A stretch of DNA of 64,000 nt, taken from assembly GCF_026153205.1 (NCBI RefSeq), contig NZ_JAPFBW010000027.1, positions 1 to 64,000 of the forward strand, read 5' to 3'. Of the stretch, positions 1 through 9,083 are shown one piece after another. A program made the translations under genes and the position numbers. The notes under the pieces were generated by a model, which worked only from the letters and a program-made list of their open reading frames with translations, did not search any database and was not told the DNA's origin. The stretch is from Aquabacterium sp. A7-Y. GTDB taxonomy: Bacteria; Pseudomonadota; Gammaproteobacteria; Burkholderiales; Burkholderiaceae_C. Within the stretch, counting starts at the first letter, position 1; every line of letters starts with the position of its first letter.

Positions 1-508
1 GAAGCGCCCGTGAGGGGGGAGGGAGGCAGCCCGCTCCCATGTTTCAATCCACGCCCGCCATCACTGACGGGCGAAGCGCAGGTTGTTGCTCTCCGTGCCA
101 GGCAGGGAGAGGTTTCAATCCACGCCCGCCATCACTGACGGGCGAAGCACGGACGAATAGCTGTAGGTGGCAGCGCTCTGCAGTTTCAATCCACGCCCGC
201 CATCACTGACGGGCGAAGCCACCCCCGGCGACGCCAGCCGCGACGGGTTGATCTTGTTTCAATCCACGCCCGCCATCACTGACGGGCGAAGCTGGCACAG
301 CACCAAGGCGGCGAAGCGCCAGGAAGTGTTTCAATCCACGCCCGCCATCACTGACGGGCGAAGCATCAGCGACACGCCAGTGCCGCCGCGCGACATGTGG
401 TTTCAATCCACGCCCGCCATCACTGACGGGCGAAGCCCGGCGTGCCAAGAACAGATTGCCGCCTTCGAGCAGTTTCAATCCACGCCCGCCATCACTGACG
501 GGCGAAGC
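1..508 (-). CRISPR. CRISPR array 1 (type I-C), truncated by the window start
   Basis: Seven complete, identical 37-bp repeats lie at 41-77, 112-148, 183-219, 256-292, 328-364, 400-436 and 472-508, and positions 1-5 are the end of another. The seven spacers are 34-36 bp and all different. On the minus strand the repeat begins GCTTCGCCCG and ends GTGGATTGAAAC, the usual 3' end of type I-C repeats, with a CGCCCG/CGGGCG stem. The array is therefore read leftward, away from cas2, with its leader at 509-720 and 472-508 as the newest repeat. The absence of repeat decay suggests that the leader end is active. The trailer end lies outside the window. Confidence 0.98.
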
Positions 509-720
509 CCTTCCTTTGCAGCTGCTGATGCCCCTAGGAGATTTATCGCGTTTTGCGCGAACCCCTTCACCAGGAAAGCAGTGCACCGGTGGGTGGTATC
601 GATTCAAGCGAAATTAACCTTCTAAATCAACACCTTACTCGACGCGCGAACCGCACAGGGGCAAGGCAGTCACTAGAGGTTCGCGTGATCCCGCAATGGT
701 ACCGGCACGGGAGGCACTCA
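509..720 (-). promoter_or_regulatory. Leader of CRISPR array 1
   Basis: These 212 bp separate the cas2 stop codon from the first repeat of array 1 and contain no credible gene. The segment has the position of a leader, which carries the array promoter and the spacer-integration signals. It is repeated in inverted orientation at 8745-8956 with about 174 of 212 bases identical in an ungapped hand alignment. The best-conserved blocks lie nearest the repeat, for example CGCGATAAATCTCCT on the minus strand, as expected for a functional integration-anchoring region. Confidence 0.85.
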
Positions 721-1011
721 TCACACGACGAGCGGCCCTTCAAAGTCGGTCGATTTGAACGTCCCGTATTCGCGGACCGCATATCCGCGCGTCTCGGGCA
801 GGCGATACAAACGCAGGCAGTCCTGCGCCGCGTCAATCTCGGCAAGCAGCGCTCGTTCCAGCGCTTCGAACTCTGCCAAGTCCACCTGACATTCGAACAC
901 TGACTTCTGAACACGCTGACCCACACCCTCGCAGACCCGGGCGACTCGCCTCAACCGGCGGCGTCCGGCCTTTGCTTCAGTGCTGACGTCGTAGCAGACG
1001 ATGACGAGCAT
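721..1011 (-). CDS. cas2: CRISPR-associated endonuclease Cas2 (type I-C)
   Basis: This 96-aa protein opens with [10 protein letters not shown], the conserved first beta strand of Cas2 with its metal-binding aspartate (D8). Length and pattern fit Cas2, which dimerises and bridges two Cas1 dimers to hold new spacer DNA during integration. It is the last gene of the cas operon, 15 bp after cas1, and is followed directly by the array 1 leader. Its 3' end is also present as a decayed copy beside array 2 (8683-8744). The reading frame looks intact. Confidence 0.95.
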   Translation of the reverse strand: MLVIVCYDVSTEAKAGRRRLRRVARVCEGVGQRVQKSVFECQVDLAEFEALERALLAEIDAAQDCLRLYRLPETRGYAVREYGTFKSTDFEGPLVV

Positions 1012-1026
1012 TGGCGCACCCCCGTG

Positions 1027-2055
1027 TCACTTGAGGACGAAAGGTACATAGCCCGGATCCTCGCCTCGAATCGCACGGGCCATCAGGCGAGCTTGAACCA
1101 GGGGCAGCGCGCCCAGCGGGACAGTCTGGGCCAGGAGCGGGTGGGTCAACTCCTCCCGCTTGCGTTCCTGGTACGCCACCAACAGCGTCTTGCGACCGCC
1201 AGGCTCCAGCGAAACGCCTGCGCCTTCCCGGACGGCAAAGTCGCTGGCCTGAAGCTGGCCACGGTTGATGAGCGTCAATGCCATACGGTCGGCCAGCGGG
1301 CGGAACTCCTCCATCAGGTCCAGCGCCAATGCCGCCCTCCCCGGCCTTAACGCGTGCAGAAACCCGACCTGAGGATCGAGGCCGACGGTCTCCAAAGCGG
1401 ATCGGCAGTCGTTCATCCACAGTGCATAGAGGAAGGACAGCAATGCATTCAACCGGTCGCGAGGAGGTCGGCGGCTACGGCCGTCCATCTGGAAGACTTG
1501 GCGGTGTTCTGCGCGAACGATGAGATTGAGTCCGACGAAGTACTGCCTCGCAGCTTCGCCTTCCAGTCCACGCAACACGTCGAGATCGCCCGCCGCGGGC
1601 AGGCCGCGCAACGTGGCAGCAAGGTCGTCCGCCAGCCTGCCGAGCCGTATCGACTCGTCGGCCGACTTGGCCTCGCGCGCGCCCCGCAGAAGCACCTGTC
1701 GTGCGTTCTTGACCTTGCCGGCGACGATGGAGCGCGCCGTCTCCAGAGCAAAGGTGCTGTCGCCAGCCTGACGGTACTGTGCCTGTCGAAGCAGCACGTT
1801 GCCGGAAACCGCGCCTTCGATCCGAGCTTTGAAGCGGCCGTTCTCGTTCAGCAACACCAGCGCGATACCTTCGTCGGCCAGCCTGTGCATCAAGGGAGTA
1901 GAAATCCCAATATGCCCATAGCACACGACGGCGTGAAGGTGATGCAGCGGCACTCTCAGTCGTGTCTCGCGTTCGACGTCCACGCGAAGCGTATCGTTGT
2001 CGAGCCGCAGGTAGCTCTCGGGGGTCGTCACGTAGAGCGTGTTGAGCAATTGCAT
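1027..2055 (-). CDS. cas1: CRISPR-associated integrase Cas1 (type I-C)
   Basis: Cas1 is the catalytic subunit of spacer integration. The ATG at 2055 (MQLLNTLYVT) was chosen because it gives 342 aa, the usual type I-C length, and lies 16 bp after the cas4 stop; an earlier in-frame start would overlap cas4. Metal-binding residues typical of the family are visible: E165 in GLEGEAARQYF, H234 in GFLHALRPGR and D246 in LALDLMEEF. The gene sits in the order cas4-cas1-cas2, the adaptation module of type I-C systems, and appears intact. Confidence 0.95.
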   Translation of the reverse strand: MQLLNTLYVTTPESYLRLDNDTLRVDVERETRLRVPLHHLHAVVCYGHIGISTPLMHRLADEGIALVLLNENGRFKARIEGAVSGNVLLRQAQYRQAGDSTFALETARSIVAGKVKNARQVLLRGAREAKSADESIRLGRLADDLAATLRGLPAAGDLDVLRGLEGEAARQYFVGLNLIVRAEHRQVFQMDGRSRRPPRDRLNALLSFLYALWMNDCRSALETVGLDPQVGFLHALRPGRAALALDLMEEFRPLADRMALTLINRGQLQASDFAVREGAGVSLEPGGRKTLLVAYQERKREELTHPLLAQTVPLGALPLVQARLMARAIRGEDPGYVPFVLK

Positions 2056-2071
2056 CCCGGGCTCTCCCACG

Positions 2072-2713
2072 TCAAGCGTCCGGATCGAACAAGGCTTCCC
2101 TGGCGTCACGCCAACGAATGTCCGCGAGCTCAGGCTGGCACCGCTCGTGCAACGAGCAGTGCCGGCAGCGTTTGCTCCTCATGCCGGAGGGCAGCGCGGG
2201 GGGCAAGCGTCGCGAGCCGAGCATCTCGCGGACCGCCTGTGCCGTGGCCTCCACGGCAGCGCGCAGCGCAGCGGAGATGGTGACGGCGCGCCGGCGCCTG
2301 GAACTGGCGTAGTAGATCGCGCCCTCGCCGATCAGGTGACCCGTCATCTCTTCAAGGCACAGCGCCTGCGCGGCAAGCTGCAGCTCGTCGCACGCGGCAA
2401 CGCCCGCCGCCTTGTCGCGGCTGCCATGCTTGTACTCGACCGGATAGGGTGCGCCGTCGGGGCCAAACTCCACCACATCGCACTTGCCGATCAAGCCTAT
2501 GCGTTCACTCCACACGGGCAGGGCTCGCTCGACGCGCCTTCCCTTGACTGTCTCGACGCCAGGCTGATCGACCATGGTGTGCACGGCCTGACCACGCAGC
2601 GTGTGCACGTTGTCGTCGAACGCTTGCTCCAGGTGGATCAGCCCGCACTGTCGAGGGCAATAGCACCAATGCTGCAGGGCCGAGAGTGGGAGGAAGTCGG
2701 GCTCCTGCGGCAT
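2072..2713 (-). CDS. cas4: CRISPR-associated exonuclease Cas4
   Basis: A 213-aa RecB-like nuclease that trims prespacers and helps select those next to a correct PAM. The N-terminus carries cysteines in WCYCPRQCG (residues 16-24) and the C-terminus a CRHCSLHERC cluster, together forming the Fe-S site. The VEYKHG motif supplies nuclease glutamate and lysine residues. The ATG at 2713 is preceded by GAGGTGAC, a fair ribosome-binding site. It starts 9 bp after cas7 and is followed by cas1, the canonical type I-C order. Confidence 0.94.
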   Translation of the reverse strand: MPQEPDFLPLSALQHWCYCPRQCGLIHLEQAFDDNVHTLRGQAVHTMVDQPGVETVKGRRVERALPVWSERIGLIGKCDVVEFGPDGAPYPVEYKHGSRDKAAGVAACDELQLAAQALCLEEMTGHLIGEGAIYYASSRRRRAVTISAALRAAVEATAQAVREMLGSRRLPPALPSGMRSKRCRHCSLHERCQPELADIRWRDAREALFDPDA

Positions 2714-2722
2714 CCCGTCACC

Positions 2723-3634
2723 TCAACCTACACGCCGGATCAGCTCGACGCCCGGCGGGAGCTGCCCGGTCTCGATGTTTACCAGGTAGTCTCCGAAGGA
2801 GCGTGCCACGTCGACACCCTCTTTGCGCTGAGCGCTGACCCGCTCGAACAAGGCATGCGCATGAGCGTTGCCCAACTCGCTGTCGTGCTTGAACACATAG
2901 AGACCGCGGGTCGACATCTCGCCGCGGGCGGCAGAGCGGTCGTGCTCGAACATCTGTGCCAGCGCCGTGAAGAAGAGCTCGAGATCGTCCTCCGAGAAGC
3001 CGGTTTGCTTCGCCAAAAATGCCGAGATGAAGCCATGCACGCGATAGAGGCCGTAGGGCACGGTGTGCTTGCGGCCCATCGTGCGGTTGTCACCGTCCTG
3101 TTTCTCGGCTTCCGCTTCGGTCGCGACCGCCATGCGGGTGATGGAGTGCTCCGACGCGACGATCGGGTCGATGGACCGGGAAAACGTGAGTTGGACCGGC
3201 CCGCGGACCTGGCCGCAGTTCACGCCGGTGGACATCACGGCACCGAAGGTGCGCACATCGAAGAAGTTCCCGCAGATCCACTGGCGGGCCTTGTCGACGC
3301 TGTCGGCGCTGCCCTTGCGCTTTTTCTTTCCCTCCTTGCCGTCGTCTGCGAGCTCGTCCTCGGCGCCGATTGCACGGTAGGCAGCCCGATGGGTTTTTTC
3401 CAGGACCGCTTTCTCCTTGATATAGATGTCGTACGGCGGTTGAGCGCCCTTGACCAGCTGCACGAAGTTGCGCACCTTGCGCTTGAGCGAGACGTCCGTG
3501 ACGAGCCCGTGGCCGGTCTCGGCGTCGACGCGCGGCAGGTTGCCGGCGTCGGGGTCACCGTTAGGGTTGCCGTCCCTCACGTCGAACAGCAAAACGAAGT
3601 CATAGCGGTGGGAAATCGGGGCGTTGCTGGACAC
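2723..3634 (-). CDS. cas7: Cascade backbone protein Cas7 (Csd2/Csh2 family)
   Basis: A 303-aa RAMP protein that polymerises along the crRNA spacer in the type I-C interference complex. The N-terminus has the family pattern [19 protein letters not shown], and the central region is rich in basic residues. The start is GTG at 3634, supported by a GAGGAGGA ribosome-binding site seven bases upstream inside the end of cas8c; the two genes are only 2 bp apart, so translation is probably coupled. The length is normal for Csd2 and no frame damage is seen. Confidence 0.94.
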   Translation of the reverse strand: MSSNAPISHRYDFVLLFDVRDGNPNGDPDAGNLPRVDAETGHGLVTDVSLKRKVRNFVQLVKGAQPPYDIYIKEKAVLEKTHRAAYRAIGAEDELADDGKEGKKKRKGSADSVDKARQWICGNFFDVRTFGAVMSTGVNCGQVRGPVQLTFSRSIDPIVASEHSITRMAVATEAEAEKQDGDNRTMGRKHTVPYGLYRVHGFISAFLAKQTGFSEDDLELFFTALAQMFEHDRSAARGEMSTRGLYVFKHDSELGNAHAHALFERVSAQRKEGVDVARSFGDYLVNIETGQLPPGVELIRRVG

Positions 3635-3636
3635 GG

Positions 3637-5430
3637 TCAGTCCTCCTCGGTATCGGTGGCAGTTGGGTCGCGACCTTCTGCCTTGCGTGCATAAAAGGCC
3701 TGGCGCTGGTGGTAGTAGCCAAGCGCAAAACGCGCTTGGTCCTGGAGCGACAGCTGCCGGGGGAAGCCGGCCAGCGGGGCGAGAATCTCGCCGATCAGCC
3801 GCTCGAAATAGCTGACGGGCCCATCGTTGAGCTTCTTCAGGTGAGCATTCTTCAGACGCAGCAGCGTTGTGAACACGGCCACCGGCGTGGTGGAGGCGGC
3901 GCCGTAGTAGCGGTCGCGGATGGTGGAGTTGATACCGGGCTGTGCCGCTTCCTGCACGCGCTCCAACACGGCGAAAAGCCGTCCGAGTCGATAGGCCGGG
4001 TTGTCTTGCTCCATGTCGAGGCTCTCCTTGAAGAATGCATGGTCGTGCGCGAGGTGGGGATGCGAACGCCGGTACTCGCGGTTCAGCCAGGCCTTGATCA
4101 CCGCGGCGCGCAGATAGGGCACGTTCTGCTCAGCCTTGCAGCGGGTCACCGCGGCGTTCAGCAGCGCCGAGGGGTAGGGCAGGCCTTCGAGAATGGCGCG
4201 CATCCATTCGCCGGCCAGGCGGGCAGGCACGTTGTCGAGCTTGCCCTGCAGGGCGAGCGATGACAGCAGGCGCAGCAGCGATGGCGCGGGCGGATCGCCG
4301 TCGTATCGGCGAACGACCCTCAGGTCACTGAAGTGCTGGAGGATGCGCGGGGCGAGGTCTTTCAGCGGTGCGCGCAGCCAGAAGCGGATGCTGATGCGGG
4401 CGGCGTTGGGTGCGAGCCCCAGCACAAAAAACTCGGTGTGGAGATCCTCGGCCGGCACTTGCCCGCTGCGCAGCGACTGGTACAGGGCCTGCACGGCGCG
4501 AGAGTTGCAGTCCGGATCGTCCTTGCGTGGCTCTCCGAAAAAATCGGCCAGCGTGAACTCCGAGTCGAAGCGCGAGGGGCCGTCGGCCCAGAAGACCGTT
4601 GACGAGTCGCCCACCTGCACCCGGTTGCGCGATCCCTTGTCGAGCAGATGGTTGAGTGCGGTCGTATAGGCGAACTCCGCGCGTTTGCCGATGGGCGCGT
4701 TAGCGCCTTGCGATTTGCCGTAGGAGTTGAACGCGTCGAGGTTGAACGAGACGATGTTGGCGCCTGAGCTCTGGGCACCCCACACGTTTTTGATGGCGGT
4801 GTGCAGGCGCTGGATCGGCGCTTCCTGGCCCTCGACAAGACAGAAGCCAGGGGTTTCCTCACCTGCCGCGGCGGGCTGGGCCGCCTCCACAATCGCCTGG
4901 CGCTGGCAGACGAGGCCGGTGTCACCAGCCAGTTGGAAGCTCATCACGGGGTTCGTCTCGACGATCTCCTTCCACACCGGGCTGCACTCCAAGGCCGTCA
5001 GATCGGGCGTTCCCCCGGGCCTGTCGTCCCCGATATGCAGAAAGGCCTTCACCGCACGCAACCCCTCATCGTCCTGGGCAGACGCGGGCAAAGCCGCCAG
5101 ACGCGCCCGAAAATGCGCGTGCTGCTCTCCCACCCGCTCGGGATTGTGGCGGGTGTCCACGCCCAGCACATATTCCGCGCTGTCCCACAAAAGATTGGCG
5201 GCGATGGCGGAGGTTTTCTTGACCCCCTGAGGAACCAGAAAGGACCGCGCCCTCAGCTTCTTCCCGTCCGGCACGCGCGTGTCGTGCAGCTGCACGACAC
5301 GGCCGTCCGGGCTGAGCTCGATGACGAAGGGAATCTGCTTGTCCTCCAGGCCGAACGAGGGCAGGCGCTGCGCGGCGTCGATGTCTGTGGTCTTGCGCTG
5401 GTAATACCGGACCAGTTCGCGCAGGATCAT
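3637..5430 (-). CDS. cas8c: Type I-C Cascade large subunit Cas8c (Csd1)
   Basis: A 597-aa protein matching Csd1/Cas8c in length, in position between cas5c and cas7, and in its N-terminal [12 protein letters not shown], close to the usual start of this family. Cas8c recognises the PAM and supports R-loop formation; in type I-C an internal start can also yield a small Cas11-like subunit from the C-terminal part. That internal start was not resolved here. The ATG at 5430 overlaps the cas5c stop (ATGA). The C-terminus is acidic (TATDTEED). Confidence 0.93.
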   Translation of the reverse strand: MILRELVRYYQRKTTDIDAAQRLPSFGLEDKQIPFVIELSPDGRVVQLHDTRVPDGKKLRARSFLVPQGVKKTSAIAANLLWDSAEYVLGVDTRHNPERVGEQHAHFRARLAALPASAQDDEGLRAVKAFLHIGDDRPGGTPDLTALECSPVWKEIVETNPVMSFQLAGDTGLVCQRQAIVEAAQPAAAGEETPGFCLVEGQEAPIQRLHTAIKNVWGAQSSGANIVSFNLDAFNSYGKSQGANAPIGKRAEFAYTTALNHLLDKGSRNRVQVGDSSTVFWADGPSRFDSEFTLADFFGEPRKDDPDCNSRAVQALYQSLRSGQVPAEDLHTEFFVLGLAPNAARISIRFWLRAPLKDLAPRILQHFSDLRVVRRYDGDPPAPSLLRLLSSLALQGKLDNVPARLAGEWMRAILEGLPYPSALLNAAVTRCKAEQNVPYLRAAVIKAWLNREYRRSHPHLAHDHAFFKESLDMEQDNPAYRLGRLFAVLERVQEAAQPGINSTIRDRYYGAASTTPVAVFTTLLRLKNAHLKKLNDGPVSYFERLIGEILAPLAGFPRQLSLQDQARFALGYYHQRQAFYARKAEGRDPTATDTEED

Positions 5431-6092
5431 CGTGCGACCTCCCGGGCGTTCAGCCTCGGCACCTCAATGACGCCATCCGTCATCTGGGCCCGGAAGAAGT
5501 GCGGCTGCGGATCGGCGGGGTTGCCGAAGTCGAGGTCATGCAGCATCCAGCCGAGGTCCCGGGTTTCCCGGATGGGCGCCGGCTCGCCACTGAGCGTCTC
5601 GAGACGCCGCACACGGGCGGCAAACTCTCGGCATCCCAGGTAGGGCTGATTCACGCACTGCCCCTTGTCAGCACGCCGCTCGAACATCTCACGATATTTC
5701 ATCGGCGGCATTGGGTCGCGCCGGTCATCGCGGACCTCCAGGTCGGCATGCACTCGATATGCGACATCACGCAGGAAGAGCCCCGCGCGCTGCTGGCGCT
5801 CGTCTTCGATGTACAGCGCCAAGTCGCCTTCGCCGGCCGTCATGGCCTGCTGCGCATTGCGGACCGAGACCACCGCCCCTACTTCGTTGCGCCTCAGGTT
5901 GATCCAGCGGATGGGCCGCAGCACCTCGATACGGCGCACGTGCCAGCGGATGGCGGGTTTCCAGAGAATGGTCTCGAACACGGCGCGGGCCGACGAGGGG
6001 GTGATGACGTCGTAGGAAACACGCTCGACCTTCATCTCCGGTCGGGTGAAACAGGCGAAGTCGCCCGAGATCTCGAGACAGTACGATTTCAT
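5427..6092 (-). CDS. cas5c: Cas5c (Cas5d), crRNA-processing Cascade subunit
   Basis: A 221-aa RAMP protein that, in type I-C systems, replaces Cas6 as the repeat-cleaving ribonuclease and then stays on the 5' handle of the crRNA. Family landmarks are ILWKPAIRW (42-50), RRNEVG (67-72) and EMFERRADKGQC ahead of PYLGCREF (151-157 for the last seven residues). Compared from memory with the Bacillus halodurans triad Y46/K116/H117, the aligned residues here look like L43/K132/Y133, so two of three positions differ. The gene lies 25 bp after cas3 and overlaps cas8c by four bases. Confidence 0.93.
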   Translation of the reverse strand: MKSYCLEISGDFACFTRPEMKVERVSYDVITPSSARAVFETILWKPAIRWHVRRIEVLRPIRWINLRRNEVGAVVSVRNAQQAMTAGEGDLALYIEDERQQRAGLFLRDVAYRVHADLEVRDDRRDPMPPMKYREMFERRADKGQCVNQPYLGCREFAARVRRLETLSGEPAPIRETRDLGWMLHDLDFGNPADPQPHFFRAQMTDGVIEVPRLNAREVAR

Positions 6093-6117
6093 GGGGTGGA
6101 GGTCTCCGAGATTCGTT

Positions 6118-8583
6118 TCATTGCACGAGGCTTTCTGCCGCCAGCGGGGCGCCTTTTGGCAGCAACCCGAATCGGCTGTCGTACAAGAGTTCGTTCATCA
6201 GCAGGAACAGCCCAGGCGACACCTCCTTCACGTCGCCTGCCTCCTGCCACTGCCGCACCAGTTGCAGTCGTGCCGAGACCGTGTAGCGCTGCACCGCGCG
6301 CAGCAGCCACCGGTCGGTTCGGCCGGCCTCCAGCGCCTCCAGCACCGGTTCAATCCCAAGCTGCGCGGTCGCGACGCGGTGGTAGGGGACGACCACGGTG
6401 GCCAGGTCCTGATCGTCGACAAGCCGGAACTTCTCGGCCGCGGTGCGGAAGTCGAACTGCAATCGGTGGGCCTCACGGTGCAGGTGATCGACGATGCCCC
6501 TGGCGTCCAGGCTCTGGAACTGGGCGTAGTAGTGGCGGAAGTACTCGGTGAACGTCTCGGGGGACAGCACGCTTCCGGCGTCAGTGCAGCACCCGAGCCC
6601 GGCAAGCACACTGCGTGCGGCCTGGGCGCCGAACTTCACCGAGCCCAAGGGCTGGGGGATGTCCCTGACGAAAACGACCACCTCGCCTCTGTCCAGTCGA
6701 CCTTCGCGATTGCAGCGGCCGGCAGCCTGAGCGATGGAATCCAATCCACAGAACGCCCGGTAGACCACCGGGAAGTCGAGATCGACGCCAGCCTCTACCA
6801 GCTGAGTGCTGACCACGTGCAGTGGCACAGGCGCGCCGTCCTGGCGCGACTGAAGGCGCGCCCGGATCTGGTCGATGACGTCCTTCCGGTGCGCGCCGCA
6901 CATGGCCGCCGATAGATGCAGGGTGTTGGGGTCGTGAGCCTGTAAGGCTTGCGTCAAAGCATGGGCGTCGCTACGCGTGTTGACGATCGCCAGCACAGAG
7001 TCTCGGCTCGCCAGCTCCGCCACGAGCGTCGACCATTTCGTCGGCGTGTCCCAGTCTTCGGGCCACCGGATGTTCACGCGCTGAAGCACGGCGAACAGCG
7101 CGGCCGGGTTGTCGATGATCTCGACAGGATCGGGAAGGCCGCGCAGGCTGCGACGGGCGTCGAATTCTGACCGGGAGGTCAATGCCGGCTGGGTGGCCGT
7201 GCACAGCAGCAGGGTGACGCCGTAGTCGGCGACGAGCACGTGCAAGGCATCCAGGATGGGCTGGAGAAACTCCGGAGGCAGTAGCTGCGCTTCGTCGAGG
7301 ACGATCACACTGCCGGCAAGGTTGTGCAGCTTGCGACAGCGGCTGGGACGCGCCGCGAAGAGCGATTCGAACAACTGCACATTGGTGGTGACCACCAGCG
7401 GCGCGTCCCAGTTTTCACACGCGAGGCGGCTGTGGGCGGTTTCAGGCCGGGCGCCGGTGTCGGCCTGGCTGTGATGCTCGATCACGGCATCTTGGCCCAG
7501 CGCCGAGAAGACATTGCGGAACTCGTTGGCCGTTTGCTCGATGATGCTGGTGTAGGGAATGGCATAGACGACCCGGCGCTTGCCATGCGCCATTGCGTGC
7601 CGCAACGCGAAGGCCAGCGAGGACAGCGTCTTGCCCCCGCCGGTCGGCACGGTCAGCGAGAAGACGCCCGGCGGCAGCACGGCCTTCTCTCGGCACAGCT
7701 GCAGCACTCGGGCGCGTGCCTGCATGACCGGTTCTTGGCCGCGGCCGGCGCGAGCCACCGCGTCAACCTTCTCGGCCAGAAAAGCATCTAGCTGGGCAAG
7801 ATAGTCGGCCAGCGGCCGGCTCTGCGGGCGCGCCGCTGCGTGCCGCTCATCCATGAACGCCTCGGTGTCGAGGAAGTCCGCGTCCACCAGCGTCGAGAAC
7901 AGCATACGCACCCACAGCGATAGAGCCAGTGGCCGCGCTGACCGGATGCCGGGCACACGCGCGAGGGCCGCTTGCGGGTCAAACCCGGGGCTGGGGTTCA
8001 GCAGTTCGGGAGCGTTCCGGCTGCAGACAGCGAGAGCTTCTTCATACTCGGTCTCGCTATCCGGCCGTCCTATCCCCAGCAGGCGGGCGGCCAGTCCGTG
8101 GTGGATCCCGGGATGCCAGTCGGCCAAGCCTGCATGATGGCCAGCGATCACGTAGGCCAGCGGTCGGGCCGCGAATGCACCAGCGGCCCCCCACCGGCTC
8201 TCGAACAGGCGCAGCGCGTGCAAGGCGCCGGCCGCGGAGTGCGTCTTGCTGGCGCCCGCCACGCGGCCTTCAATGTGCGCGTCGGGATCCGCGCTCTCGC
8301 GGAGATAGGTCTGGAACCCCGGGCGGTATTTGCCGAGGTCATGCCACCGGCCTGCCAGTTCGGCCCAGCCGCTTGAATGCCAAGCGGCTGCGGCCTTGGA
8401 TGCGATGTGCCCGACGGCCTGCAAATGGTCCGAGAGCAGGTGCCATGCAGCCGCTCCGTCCTCGCTCCTCTTGCAATGGGCAGCGGGAAGCTCGCCGACG
8501 CATGGCGGCGGGTGAGAGGAAACGCTCGCACAGGGCCCGATGGCCGGCTCTGCCGACGTCCCTGTCGCAGGCGTGCCGATCAC
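6118..8583 (-). CDS. cas3: Cas3 HD nuclease/helicase (type I-C)
   Basis: An 821-aa effector that nicks and unwinds target DNA after Cascade binding. The N-terminal HD nuclease shows WHDLGKY (HD at 81-82) and a downstream GHHAGL. The superfamily 2 helicase follows with Walker A PTGGGKT (314-320), DEAQ box VLDEAQL (DEAQ 430-433) and motif VI AAGRCNREG. The start is uncertain: the longest frame begins with GTG at 8583, where GGAGA sits too close to be a good ribosome-binding site, and the first 35 residues look weakly conserved. It is the first gene of the cas operon; an AT-rich stretch at 8584-8680 probably holds the operon promoter. Confidence 0.95.
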   Translation of the reverse strand: MIGTPATGTSAEPAIGPCASVSSHPPPCVGELPAAHCKRSEDGAAAWHLLSDHLQAVGHIASKAAAAWHSSGWAELAGRWHDLGKYRPGFQTYLRESADPDAHIEGRVAGASKTHSAAGALHALRLFESRWGAAGAFAARPLAYVIAGHHAGLADWHPGIHHGLAARLLGIGRPDSETEYEEALAVCSRNAPELLNPSPGFDPQAALARVPGIRSARPLALSLWVRMLFSTLVDADFLDTEAFMDERHAAARPQSRPLADYLAQLDAFLAEKVDAVARAGRGQEPVMQARARVLQLCREKAVLPPGVFSLTVPTGGGKTLSSLAFALRHAMAHGKRRVVYAIPYTSIIEQTANEFRNVFSALGQDAVIEHHSQADTGARPETAHSRLACENWDAPLVVTTNVQLFESLFAARPSRCRKLHNLAGSVIVLDEAQLLPPEFLQPILDALHVLVADYGVTLLLCTATQPALTSRSEFDARRSLRGLPDPVEIIDNPAALFAVLQRVNIRWPEDWDTPTKWSTLVAELASRDSVLAIVNTRSDAHALTQALQAHDPNTLHLSAAMCGAHRKDVIDQIRARLQSRQDGAPVPLHVVSTQLVEAGVDLDFPVVYRAFCGLDSIAQAAGRCNREGRLDRGEVVVFVRDIPQPLGSVKFGAQAARSVLAGLGCCTDAGSVLSPETFTEYFRHYYAQFQSLDARGIVDHLHREAHRLQFDFRTAAEKFRLVDDQDLATVVVPYHRVATAQLGIEPVLEALEAGRTDRWLLRAVQRYTVSARLQLVRQWQEAGDVKEVSPGLFLLMNELLYDSRFGLLPKGAPLAAESLVQ

Positions 8584-8682
8584 TCTCCGATGGCTTGTGA
8601 GTTTTTGTTAGAGAACAGCTTACGAAATTTTGATTCCTTTGTCTCTATATGCACCCAGGGCTTCCCCGGCTCTCCGGACACC

Positions 8683-8744
8683 CTCCGCAAATACGATAGA
8701 CGCGTTCAAGCTCCACTGACCTTGAAGAGCCGCTCGGCGTGTGA
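8683..8744 (+). pseudogene. Decayed 3' end of a second cas2 next to leader 2
   Basis: The last part of this segment aligns with the final codons of the intact cas2 (721-780, opposite strand): TTGAAGAGCCGCTCGGCGTG ahead of TGA corresponds to TTGAAGGGCCGCTCGTCGTG ahead of TGA. A few bases upstream the match needs gaps, and further upstream it is lost. The stop codon is followed directly by the second leader, exactly as cas2 is followed by leader 1. This marks one end of the inverted duplication. It cannot encode a functional protein. Confidence 0.65.
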
Positions 8745-8956
8745 CGAGTGTCTCCCGCGCGAGTACCATTCCGAAATCACGCGAACCTCCAGTGACTGGC
8801 TTGCTCCTGTGCGGTTCGCGCGTCGCGTAAGCCGTTGACTTCGAAGGCAAATTTCGCTTTGACCAATGCTGCCCCTCAATGCACCGCTTTCCTAGTGACG
8901 GGGTTCGCGCGAAACGCGATAAATCTCCTGGGGGCACCAGCGGTTGTAAAGGAAGG
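8745..8956 (+). promoter_or_regulatory. Leader of CRISPR array 2 (inverted copy of leader 1)
   Basis: 212 bp between the cas2 remnant and the first repeat of array 2, the same length as leader 1 and about 82% identical to its reverse complement by ungapped hand count. Differences are spread out, with the densest cluster around 8861-8880. The repeat-proximal blocks AACGCGATAAATCTCCT and AAAGGAAGG are kept. It points away from the cas operon on the plus strand, so the two arrays are divergent with the cas genes between them. Confidence 0.8.
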
Positions 8957-9065
8957 GCTTCGCCCGCTAGCGATGGCGGGCGTGGATTGAAACCAGATCG
9001 AGAGCCGGGCGCAGATGTCGATGCTCGCGCTTCGCCCGCTAGCGATGGCGGGCGTGGATTGAAAC
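8957..9065 (+). CRISPR. CRISPR array 2, leader-proximal part
   Basis: Two identical 37-bp repeats (8957-8993 and 9029-9065) enclose a 35-bp spacer. The repeat differs from that of array 1 at three positions in the loop region (CTAGC in place of TCAGT) but keeps the CGCCCG/CGGGCG stem and the ATTGAAAC end. No third repeat follows at the expected distance; the next one is at 10722, beyond an insertion. The array is read on the plus strand from leader 2. Confidence 0.93.
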
Positions 9066-9070
9066 TCTGA

Positions 9071-9083
9071 TTGCGTCTAGGCG
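9071..9083 (+). repeat. Left copy of the direct repeat flanking the cassette
   Basis: TTGCGTCTAGGCG, six bases after the end of the repeat at 9029-9065. It matches TTGCTCTAGGCG at 10692-10703 except for one extra base. It is a plausible target duplication left by insertion into a spacer. Confidence 0.5.

Noticed and set aside
167-625. Open frames through array 1 giving repeated FQSTPAITDGR or ASPVSDGGRGLK units on either strand
   Set aside because: They translate CRISPR repeats and spacers. The repeat period is that of the array and there is no ribosome-binding site. The same applies to 8620-9135 and 10732-11043 (FNPRPPSLAGEA-like units).
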